DNA from: Candidatus Cloacimonadota bacterium
GTDB lineage: Bacteria > Cloacimonadota > Cloacimonadia > Cloacimonadales > WRIO01
Length of the DNA stretch: 8,767 nucleotides
NCBI GenBank assembly: GCA_017998585.1
Contig: JAGOCT010000018.1
Span: forward strand, 1 to 8,767
Direction of reading: 5' to 3'
Shown here: one piece after another, positions 1 to 5,172 of the stretch
How the letters are laid out: every line of letters begins with the position of its first letter
Numbering within the stretch: position 1 is the stretch's first letter
Program-made: the position numbers and the translations under genes
Notes under the pieces: model-generated
What the model was told of the DNA's origin: nothing
Database searches by the model: none
Seen by the model: the letters and a program-made list of their open reading frames with translations, nothing else

Positions 1-384
1 ATTTAATTGAGCGGTACTAAAGAGTTCGCCCCCAACAAAACCGGCTTTAAATGCAAGGAGATGTTTCATATCCTTTTCAAGCTCAGTTTCTACGAATTTT
101 TTGATAACTCGTGCAGGAGCAACTTCATCTTTTTTAGATACGGCTACTGCAGTCGGTCCGTTAAGGTGTGAATCCAGGGCACTGATACCCAGATCTTTTA
201 AGGCAATGTGAATTAAAGTGTTTTTTGCAACGAAATAATCCACTTTTTCTTCTCTGAATCTGCCTCTTAACAGACTATCCTGTTCTACGTTAATTCCTTT
301 GTAGTCCACCAGTACAATCGCGCGTGCATCGCTTAATCGTTCTTTTAATTCTTCGACCTTGTTTACTTTGTAGTCTTTTGCCAT
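1..384 (-). CDS. rplJ: 50S ribosomal protein L10, C-terminus outside window
   Basis: L10 forms the base of the ribosomal stalk: its N-terminal domain binds 23S rRNA with L11, and its C-terminal helix carries L7/L12 dimers that recruit translation GTPases. The 128 visible residues begin MAKDYKVNKVEELKERLSDA. They include the family's VDYKGI segment (residues 26-31), the NGPTAV segment (75-80) and the following KKFVE helix. L10 is usually about 165-180 residues, so roughly the last 40-50, including the L7/L12-binding helix, lie beyond position 1. The ATG at 382-384 is preceded by a perfect AGGAGG at 391-396, which overlaps the rplA stop codon (395-397), so translation is probably coupled to rplA. 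rplL and rpoBC would be expected next, outside the window. Confidence 0.96.
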   Translation of the reverse strand, partial: MAKDYKVNKVEELKERLSDARAIVLVDYKGINVEQDSLLRGRFREEKVDYFVAKNTLIHIALKDLGISALDSHLNGPTAVAVSKKDEVAPARVIKKFVETELEKDMKHLLAFKAGFVGGELFSTAQLN

Positions 385-390
385 GATTAC

Positions 391-396
391 CCTCCT
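391..396 (-). promoter_or_regulatory. rplJ ribosome binding site overlapping rplA stop
   Basis: The minus strand reads AGGAGG six bases before the rplJ ATG. Its last bases share two positions with the TAG stop of rplA (395-397). Ribosomes finishing rplA are therefore placed on the rplJ start site. The gap of about 10 bp leaves no room for a separate intergenic L10 leader. Confidence 0.85.
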
Positions 397-1099
397 ACTT
401 CTTCGCCTCAAGCGTTACTGCGTTGACATTCAGCTTGATTCCTGGGTTCATAGTCGTTGTAATGGTTATAGATTTGATAAATTGACCTTTAAATGCAGCA
501 GGACGATCTTTCACGATAGCATTCACTAAAGCGAGAATGTTGACTTTTAAGTCAGGTGCCTGAAAAGAAACTTTACCACAAGGGATATGTAAGTTAGCAA
601 ACTTATCAACCTTGTAGGTTACTTTTCCGCCCTTAGCGTCTTTTACTGCATTGGCAATATCCATTGTAACTGTACCTACTTTTGGGTTAGGCATCAGGTT
701 ACGGGGACCTAAAACACGACCAATACGTCCGATTTTACCCATCAGGTTTGGAGTAGCAATCACCATGTCAAAGTCAAACCAACCACCAGAGATTTTTTCA
801 ATGAGGTCGTCCACTCCAACAAAATCTGCACCCGCATTTCTTGCTTCATCGGCTTTATCGCCTTCAGCAAATACTAAAACTCGTACTGTTTTACCAGTAC
901 CTTTTGGTAAAACGAGTGAGCTGCGAATTTGTTGATCAGCCTTACGGGGATCAACACCTAAATTCATATGCAACTCTACTGTTTCATCGAATTTGGCTGT
1001 TGGTAAACTTTTGAGTAATTCAAGAGCTTTATCCAGCTCATAGTACTCTAAGTGATTTACCATTTCCAGCGCTTTTTTGTACCGTTTACTTCTAACCAT
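395..1099 (-). CDS. rplA: 50S ribosomal protein L1
   Basis: L1 binds 23S rRNA helices H76-H78, forms the mobile L1 stalk beside the E site and helps release deacylated tRNA. In many bacteria it also represses its own operon by binding mRNA. The 234 residues match the usual length. The N-terminal domain I part contains VELHMNLGVDPRKADQQIR (42-59). Domain II carries the L1 signature GRVLGPRNLMPNPKVGT (127-143), followed by the return to domain I with GKVTYKVDK and NLHIPCGKVSF. The ATG at 1097-1099 has AAGGAG at 1105-1110 in front. It lies 40 bp after rplK and 10 bp before rplJ in one operon. No L1-binding leader could be recognised by eye in the rplK-rplA gap or the very short nusG-rplK gap. 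Confidence 0.98.
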   Translation of the reverse strand: MVRSKRYKKALEMVNHLEYYELDKALELLKSLPTAKFDETVELHMNLGVDPRKADQQIRSSLVLPKGTGKTVRVLVFAEGDKADEARNAGADFVGVDDLIEKISGGWFDFDMVIATPNLMGKIGRIGRVLGPRNLMPNPKVGTVTMDIANAVKDAKGGKVTYKVDKFANLHIPCGKVSFQAPDLKVNILALVNAIVKDRPAAFKGQFIKSITITTTMNPGIKLNVNAVTLEAKK

Positions 1100-1139
1100 T
1101 TACACTCCTTTGAATACAATCTCCTGCAAGTTGAGGCAC

Positions 1140-1571
1140 TTAATCAGTGATAGTGACACCCATACTTCTTGCAGTTCCGGCGATAGTACTCATAGCGGAC
1201 TCTAAGGAAAAACAATTCATATCTTGTATTTTTAATTCTGCTATTTTCTTGACCTGAGCTTTTGTGAGGCTTCCGACTTTGTTCTTGTTTGGTTCACCTG
1301 AACCTTTTGCCAAGCCTGCTTCTTTACGGATTAATACCGCAGCAGGTGGGGTTTTGATTTCAAAGGTGAAAGTTTTTTTCTTAGTTACATAGATTAATAC
1401 AGGAAAGATCATTCCCGGACTATCAGCTGTTTTTTCGTTGAATTCTTTACAGAATTGAGGGATATTAACGCCTGCCTGACCTAATGCAGGTCCAACAGGA
1501 GGAGCCGGAGTTGCTTTACCGGCAGGTAATTGTAATTTTATTACTGCGACGGCGTCTTTTGGTTTAGCCAT
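1140..1571 (-). CDS. rplK: 50S ribosomal protein L11
   Basis: L11 binds the GTPase-associated centre of 23S rRNA and supports factor-dependent GTP hydrolysis. It is also needed for RelA-type stringent signalling and is the site of thiostrepton action. The 143 residues match the family length. The N-terminal domain has the proline-rich PPVGPALGQ segment (24-32), where thiostrepton contacts the protein. The C-terminal rRNA-binding domain ends [12 protein letters not shown], as in most L11 proteins. The ATG at 1569-1571 follows an AGAGG ribosome binding site (1580-1584) separated by a run of A. It is 20 bp after nusG and 40 bp before rplA, the standard nusG-rplK-rplA order. Confidence 0.98.
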   Translation of the reverse strand: MAKPKDAVAVIKLQLPAGKATPAPPVGPALGQAGVNIPQFCKEFNEKTADSPGMIFPVLIYVTKKKTFTFEIKTPPAAVLIRKEAGLAKGSGEPNKNKVGSLTKAQVKKIAELKIQDMNCFSLESAMSTIAGTARSMGVTITD

Positions 1572-1591
1572 TTTTTTTTCCTCTATCTAAT

Positions 1592-2113
1592 TTATATTAT
1601 TTCGACCTGATCCATATTCACTTCGACTGGAGTCACCCGTCCGAATACGGTTACTTTTACTACTAATTTACTGGATTCCTGACTAATCTTATCGACAATC
1701 CCTTCAAAATCCGTAAAAGGACCAGCGATAATTTTAATCTTATCTCCAGGCAGATAACTATATGTTTTGCCATCGGATTTGTCACGTTGAGCCACACCTT
1801 TAATGCGGTCAACTTCGTCCTGAGAAAGCGGAATAGCTTTCCCGTTGGCTCCCAAAAAGTGAGTTACACCGGAAATGCTGGTGATAAATGTACGCAGTCT
1901 CAGATTTAAATCTGCCTGTATAATGATATAGCTGTAGAAAACCTTACGCTCTCTTTCTACCTTCTTGCCTTCTCGAATATGATAACTTTTCTGAGTCGGT
2001 ACCAGGATTTCTCCCAAATACTTCTCCAGTTCATTACCGCGTACGCCATTCTCTATCGCATCTTTGACGCGGGATTCCTGCCCGGTGTATGTATGCAAAA
2101 CATAATATTTCAT
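1592..2113 (-). CDS. nusG: Transcription termination/antitermination factor NusG
   Basis: NusG rides on RNA polymerase, modulates pausing and, through its KOW domain, links polymerase to Rho or to ribosomal protein S10. The 173 residues are close to the 175-185 typical of short NusG proteins without insertions. The N-terminal NGN domain begins MKYYVLHTYTGQE and contains the Lys-Val-Phe-Tyr-Ser-Tyr strand near 57-62. A linker follows, then a KOW domain starting around LPGDKIKIIAGPFTDFEGIV (121-140). The ATG at 2111-2113 has only a modest AAGAG (2120-2124) upstream, next to the secE stop, so it is probably translated by coupling with secE (9 bp gap). The secE-nusG-rplK order is near universal in bacteria. 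Confidence 0.97.
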   Translation of the reverse strand: MKYYVLHTYTGQESRVKDAIENGVRGNELEKYLGEILVPTQKSYHIREGKKVERERKVFYSYIIIQADLNLRLRTFITSISGVTHFLGANGKAIPLSQDEVDRIKGVAQRDKSDGKTYSYLPGDKIKIIAGPFTDFEGIVDKISQESSKLVVKVTVFGRVTPVEVNMDQVEII

Positions 2114-2122
2114 GTATAACTC

Positions 2123-2314
2123 TTAAATAAATACGTTTATAATTTGTCCGAAGACAACATCTATTAAAAACAAAAACAGAGAAACGATAGCTGACATGAC
2201 AATCACGACTGTTGTCCCTTCTTTGATGTCATCCTTGTTTGGCCAGGAGACATATTTCATTTCTCTCATCACTTCTTTAAAAAATTTTTGAATCTTTTTC
2301 ATTTGCTTTTCCAT
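2123..2314 (-). CDS. secE: Preprotein translocase subunit SecE
   Basis: SecE clamps the two halves of SecY in the inner-membrane protein-export channel. This is the short, single-helix form: 63 residues, with an amphipathic N-terminal helix (FFKEVMREMKYV), the conserved SWP turn (23-25) and one hydrophobic transmembrane helix from about 34 to 60. Two starts are possible. The first ATG (2312-2314) has no clear Shine-Dalgarno. The in-frame ATG at 2300-2302 (residue 5, giving MKKIQKFFKEV, 59 residues) has GGA about 7 bases upstream and gives the more usual SecE N-terminus, so the true protein may start there. It lies upstream of nusG, as in most bacteria. Confidence 0.95.
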   Translation of the reverse strand: MEKQMKKIQKFFKEVMREMKYVSWPNKDDIKEGTTVVIVMSAIVSLFLFLIDVVFGQIINVFI

Positions 2315-2333
2315 TCAGTTTAAATTAAGGAAA

Positions 2334-2359
2334 AGCCAGCAGTTTTTCAACTGCTGACT
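2334..2359 (-). terminator. GNRA hairpin between tRNA-Trp and secE, possible attenuator
   Basis: On the minus strand an 11-pair stem (AGTCAGCAGTT / AACTGCTGGCT, one G-T pair) closes a GAAA tetraloop and runs into a short TTTT tract before secE. It starts 12 bases after the CCA of tRNA-Trp. It resembles a weak or partial intrinsic terminator, but it could instead be an RNA processing or 5'-stabilising structure created when the tRNA is cut out. The structure is seen directly; the role is inferred. Confidence 0.55.
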
Positions 2360-2370
2360 AAGATTATTTA

Positions 2371-2446
2371 TGGCAGGACAGGCAGGACTCGAACCCGCAA
2401 CTTTCGGTTTTGGAGACCGATGCTCTACCAATTGAACTACTATCCT
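2371..2446 (-). tRNA. tRNA-Trp (anticodon CCA)
   Basis: A 76-base cloverleaf with CCA encoded. The acceptor stem AGGATAG/CTGTCCT pairs fully (one G-T), with discriminator G as usual for tRNA-Trp. The D arm contains GTTCAATTGGTAGAGC, and the anticodon loop CTCCAAA reads CCA for UGG codons. The T arm is GCGGG-TTCGAGT-CCTGC. It sits between rpmG and secE, an arrangement also known around tuf-secE in other bacterial phyla, so it is probably cut from the same transcript. Confidence 0.97.
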
Positions 2447-2456
2447 GCGGCATTAA

Positions 2457-2606
2457 CTATCGGGTTTGTTTATGTGCTGTATGTTTTCTACAGCTTGGAC
2501 AGAATTTTTTGAATTCAACTCTGTTTGGATGTTTTCTCTTATTTTTAGTAGTGGTGTAATTTCTATTCTTACACTCTTCGCAAGCCAGGATGATGATATC
2601 TCTCAT
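2457..2606 (-). CDS. rpmG: 50S ribosomal protein L33, zinc-binding form
   Basis: L33 is a small large-subunit protein near the E site. This 49-residue frame reads [20 protein letters not shown] at its N-terminus and ends [14 protein letters not shown]. Two CxxC pairs (C9/C12 and C36/C39) form the zinc ribbon of the 'C+' type of L33; paralogues used under zinc limitation lack them. The [17 protein letters not shown] centre is typical of the family. The ATG at 2604-2606 has TAGGA seven bases upstream (2614-2618). It starts 16 bp after the tuf stop and ends 10 bp before tRNA-Trp, so it is in the same transcript. Confidence 0.95.
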   Translation of the reverse strand: MRDIIILACEECKNRNYTTTKNKRKHPNRVEFKKFCPSCRKHTAHKQTR

Positions 2607-2622
2607 TGATCTGTCCTATTCC

Positions 2623-3807
2623 TTATGCAATCACTTCACCAACAACGCCGGCACCGATGGTACGTCCACCTTCACGGATAGCGAAGCGGAGACCTTGTTC
2701 CATAGCGATTGGAGTGATTAATTCGCCACTGATGGTAATATTATCACCAGGCATAATCATTTCAACACCTTCTGGCAGGTTTAAGGTTCCGGTAACGTCA
2801 GTTGTACGGAAGTAGAACTGAGGACGGTAACCGTTGAAGAATGGTTTATGACGTCCACCTTCAGCTGCTGTCAGGATATAAGTTTCACCTTTGAATTTGG
2901 TATGTGGGGTAATTGATTTTGGTTTTGCAAGTACCATACCGCGTTCAATATCATTCTTACCAATACCACGAAGTAACACACCAATGTTGTCACCTGCTTC
3001 TGCCTGATCCATCACTTTACGGAACATTTCAATACCAGTACATACAGTTTCAACTGTTTCTTTGATACCAATACGTTCAACTTTATCGTTCAGTTTCAGA
3101 ATACCGCGTTCAACACGACCAGTAGCCACTGTACCACGGCCAGGAATTGAGAACACGTCTTCCACAGGCATTAAGAACGCTTTATCTTTGTCACGTTCTG
3201 GAAGTGGAACATATGTATCTACTTGATCCATTAATGCCTGGATCTGAGCTTCACCTTCTGGATCGCCATTCAAACTTTTTAAAGCAGAACCTTTAATCAC
3301 AGGAATATCATCTCCTGGGAAACCGTATTTGCTTAAAAGTTCGCGAACTTCAAGTTCAACTAATTCTAACAATTCAGGATCATCCACTAAGTCACATTTA
3401 TTTAAAAATACAACCATCGCTGGCACACCAACCTGTTTAGCAAGCAGGATGTGTTCACGAGTCTGAGGCATTGGACCGTCAGCTGCGGATACAACAAGGA
3501 TTGCACCGTCCATCTGAGCAGCACCAGTGATCATGTTTTTTACATAGTCAGCGTGGCCTGGACAGTCAACGTGTGCATAGTGACGGGATTCAGTCTGGTA
3601 TTCAACATGTGCAGTCGCAATGGTGATACCTCTTTCTTTTTCTTCAGGAGCATTATCAATACTATCGAAAGAACGGAAAGATGCGCCGCCTTTTTTTGAT
3701 AAGTAAAGGGTGATAGCTGCTGTTAAGGTAGTCTTACCATGATCTACGTGACCAATGGTTCCTACGTTTACGTGTGGTTTTGTTCTTACAAATTTTTCCT
3801 TAGCCAT
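2623..3807 (-). CDS. tuf: Translation elongation factor Tu
   Basis: EF-Tu is the GTPase that delivers aminoacyl-tRNA to the ribosomal A site. The 394 residues are the normal length. The G domain shows the P-loop GHVDHGKT (19-26), switch I RGITIAT with Mg-binding Thr62, DCPGH (81-85) with catalytic His85, NKCD (136-139) and SAL (174-176). Domain 2 contains the [16 protein letters not shown] segment, and domain 3 ends with [18 protein letters not shown]. No key residue is missing. Switch I has Ala64 where E. coli has Asn, a variation seen in other phyla. The ATG at 3805-3807 is preceded by GGAGGA (3811-3816). It follows four tRNA genes that match the thrU-tyrU-glyT-thrT-tufB order of E. coli. 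Confidence 0.99.
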   Translation of the reverse strand: MAKEKFVRTKPHVNVGTIGHVDHGKTTLTAAITLYLSKKGGASFRSFDSIDNAPEEKERGITIATAHVEYQTESRHYAHVDCPGHADYVKNMITGAAQMDGAILVVSAADGPMPQTREHILLAKQVGVPAMVVFLNKCDLVDDPELLELVELEVRELLSKYGFPGDDIPVIKGSALKSLNGDPEGEAQIQALMDQVDTYVPLPERDKDKAFLMPVEDVFSIPGRGTVATGRVERGILKLNDKVERIGIKETVETVCTGIEMFRKVMDQAEAGDNIGVLLRGIGKNDIERGMVLAKPKSITPHTKFKGETYILTAAEGGRHKPFFNGYRPQFYFRTTDVTGTLNLPEGVEMIMPGDNITISGELITPIAMEQGLRFAIREGGRTIGAGVVGEVIA

Positions 3808-3856
3808 TTTTCCTCCAGGCTTAATTACTCATTTAATGAATCTTAAAAAAGAAAAA

Positions 3857-3932
<76 letters not shown>

Positions 3933-3955
3933 AATCCGCTTTTTTTAAATTAAAA

Positions 3956-4032
3956 TGGAGCGGGAAACGGGGTTCGAACCCGCGACCCTCAGCTTGGAAG
4001 GCTGATGCTCTAGCCAACTGAGCTACTCCCGC
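3956..4032 (-). tRNA. tRNA-Gly (anticodon TCC)
   Basis: A 77-base cloverleaf with encoded CCA and discriminator U. The acceptor stem is GCGGGAG/TTCCCGC with one G-T pair. The D arm contains AGCTCAGTTGGCTAGAGC. The anticodon stem TCAGC/GCTGA encloses CTTCCAA, anticodon TCC, reading GGA and GGG. The T arm is GCGGG-TTCGAAC-CCCGT. It is the third gene of the tRNA cluster. Confidence 0.97.
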
Positions 4033-4045
4033 TTGGCAAATAAGA

Positions 4046-4068
4046 AAAGCAGACCTAAGTCTTGCTTT
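4046..4068 (-). other. Hairpin in the tRNA-Tyr/tRNA-Gly spacer
   Basis: On the minus strand AAAGC-A-AGAC, loop TTAG, GTCT-GCTTT folds into a nine-pair stem with one bulged A. It fills most of the 49-base spacer between two tRNA genes that must be cut apart, so it may guide or limit RNase processing. It lacks the long U tract of a terminator. Confidence 0.4.
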
Positions 4069-4081
4069 CTCGTAAAAAATA

Positions 4082-4166
4082 TGGTGGAGAGAGGAGGATT
4101 TGAACCTCCGAAAGCTTCGCTGACAGATTTACAGTCTGTTCCCTTTGACCACTCGGGAATCTCTCC
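4082..4166 (-). tRNA. tRNA-Tyr (anticodon GTA)
   Basis: An 85-base class II tRNA with a long variable arm, as expected for bacterial tRNA-Tyr. The acceptor GGAGAGA/TCTCTCC pairs perfectly, with discriminator A and encoded CCA. The anticodon stem ACAGA/TCTGT holds loop CTGTAAA, anticodon GTA, reading UAC and UAU. The variable arm is CAGCGAAGCTTTCG or close to it, and the T arm is GGAGG-TTCAAAT-CCTCC. Confidence 0.97.
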
Positions 4167-4171
4167 ATTTA

Positions 4172-4246
4172 TGGAGCCAATGAAGGGAATCGAACCCCCA
4201 ACCTAGTGATTACAAATCACTTGCTCTACCATTGAGCTACATTGGC
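4172..4246 (-). tRNA. tRNA-Thr (anticodon TGT), first gene of the cluster
   Basis: A 75-base cloverleaf with encoded CCA and discriminator U. The acceptor is GCCAATG/CATTGGC. The D arm contains AGCTCAATGGTAGAGC. The anticodon stem AGTGA/TCACT holds loop TTTGTAA, anticodon TGT, reading ACA and ACG. The T arm is GGGGG-TTCGATT-CCCTT with wobble pairs. It is promoter-proximal and separated from tRNA-Tyr by only 5 bp. Confidence 0.97.
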
Positions 4247-4261
4247 TAACTATTGATTACC

Positions 4262-4289
4262 AACTTAAAACCTTTACTTTTTTTGTCAA
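4262..4289 (-). promoter_or_regulatory. Sigma70-type promoter of the tRNA-tuf operon
   Basis: On the minus strand a perfect TTGACA (4284-4289) is followed after 16 bp by TAAGTT (4262-4267), which keeps the TA...T core of a -10 box. The predicted transcript start near 4255 is about 9 bases before the first tRNA. Upstream (4291-4313) lie two A-runs separated by about one helical turn, resembling an UP element, as expected for a stable-RNA operon. Confidence 0.7.
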
Positions 4290-4313
4290 GGTTTTTTTGA
4301 TATTTTTTTTATC

Positions 4314-4680
4314 GCTTATCCTTGCACGGCTATGTATTTTTCATTGATCAGACTAACTTTAAGCATCATTTCGAATCCTTGTTTTTTTGTCAATACATTT
4401 TTATCATTTGGTTTTTATTTCTCCTTTTTTGATTTCATATCTTACTATTTTTCATATATTTTTATCACTGCTTTATTTTTTGAATTTTATAATCTTTACG
4501 TTTGTTTTTTAGATAATATGATCCCTGTTTGAGTGCCTGCTATTCAATAAACGTGTCAATTTTGTACTTTAAAATCTACACTTTTTTTCAATTTTGATAA
4601 AGAATAAATCTCAAAAATTCGCTTTCTGTACGTCTAAATCTGTAATTAACATCATCTGGATTGTCATTAAATGATTCATT
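4314..4680. other. AT-rich intergenic stretch, no gene seen
   Basis: This stretch is strongly AT-rich with long T runs on the plus strand. A 66-codon plus-strand frame (4332-4532) yields only Phe/Ile/Ser/Tyr-rich sequence of the kind T-rich DNA gives by chance, and has no ribosome binding site. I see no RNA gene, clear promoter or terminator here. It separates the core operon from the structured patch that follows. Confidence 0.6.
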
Positions 4681-4876
4681 TTTTGTAGGAATTTGCGAAA
4701 TGAAGCGCAGCATTCCCATCCAGTGAAGAGCCTGTGCAAAACAAGAATTCCGTAGGAATGACCGAGTGGTAGCCAGATGCGGAAGCGTCTGGAATAAATT
4801 GAGATACGAATCAAGTGCCGTAGGTGCGACCGAATAATATCTACATTTTTTCACAGACTCTGGAGGGGTGGCATTA
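4681..4876. repeat. Structured non-coding element with repeated CCGTAGG...GACCGA motif
   Basis: Within AT-rich flanks lies a GC-richer block with several ordered structures. ATTCCGTAGGAATGACCGA (4747-4765) and GTGCCGTAGGTGCGACCGA (4815-4833) share the frame nnnCCGTAGGnnnGACCGA, 68 bp apart. A degenerate third copy, TTGTAGGAATTTGCGA (4683-4698), lies 67 bp before the first. The first motif is itself palindromic (ATTCC-GTA-GGAAT). Next comes a perfect-length hairpin CCAGATGC-GGAA-GCGTCTGG (4773-4792; 8 pairs, GNRA loop). The block ends with TGGC-ATTA-GCCA (4869-4880 region). A minus-strand open frame of 106 codons spans it (4588-4908) but has no good ribosome binding site, and its structure is explained by the palindromes. 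Best read as a copy of an interspersed intergenic repeat; similar CCGTAGG palindromes are, from memory, common in Bacteroidota-like genomes. Confidence 0.5.
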
Positions 4877-5113
4877 GCCATTCTGTGTTCAAAATAAAGC
4901 TTAATCATTTAATCTTTGAATATCCGTTTTTATACAAAATGTCATCTTTTTTTGAATATTCTTCATATTTATTCTGATTTATTGACGCTATTATCTTTGT
5001 TAATCCTTTCTTTTCTCACTATTTTTCAACAGGTTATGTACTGTCTCATTTTTCTGTGTAAATTGCTTGACATATATACCTGAAATTGATTAGTTGAAAT
5101 GCTAACCTAAAAT

Positions 5114-5143
5114 TTATCATGACTTAACATAAAGATCTATAAT
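5114..5143 (+). promoter_or_regulatory. Probable promoter of the secreted-protein gene
   Basis: A perfect TATAAT at 5138-5143 sits 30 bp before the start codon. At 18 bp upstream, TTATCA (5114-5119) is a moderate -35. The transcript would start near 5150. A better -35 (TTGACA, 5067-5072) lies further up but has only weak -10 candidates (TTAGTT, 5090-5095), so it is less likely or a second start. Confidence 0.5.
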
Positions 5144-5161
5144 AGAAAAAACAAAAAGTAC

Positions 5162-5166
5162 GGAGG
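5162..5166 (+). promoter_or_regulatory. Strong ribosome binding site for the secreted-protein gene
   Basis: GGAGG followed by six A residues precedes the ATG at 5173. This fixes the start and shows that the long downstream frame, whose own first ATG (5505) lacks such a site, is not separately initiated. Confidence 0.85.
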
Positions 5167-5172
5167 AAAAAA

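Noticed and set aside
651..935. Plus-strand open frame opposite rplA, and similar ones opposite tuf
   Set aside because: These are antisense shadows of highly conserved genes with no start signals of their own.
1572..1591. An L1-binding operator ahead of rplK
   Set aside because: The nusG-rplK gap is only 20 bp and shows no hairpin resembling the L1 rRNA site; I could not support one.
4332..4532. A small hydrophobic plus-strand protein of 66 residues
   Set aside because: The Phe/Ser/Tyr/Ile-rich product is what T-rich DNA encodes by chance; no ribosome binding site and no promoter precede it.
4588..4908. A 106-codon minus-strand open frame, and a shorter one inside it, as a protein gene
   Set aside because: There is no good ribosome binding site, its length is explained by reading through palindromic repeat motifs, and the product shows no known domain. 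The block is better treated as a structured non-coding element.
5067..5095. TTGACA as the main -35 box of the secreted-protein gene
   Set aside because: At 17-18 bp only TTAGTT or TAGTTG is available as a -10, whereas a perfect TATAAT lies nearer the start codon.
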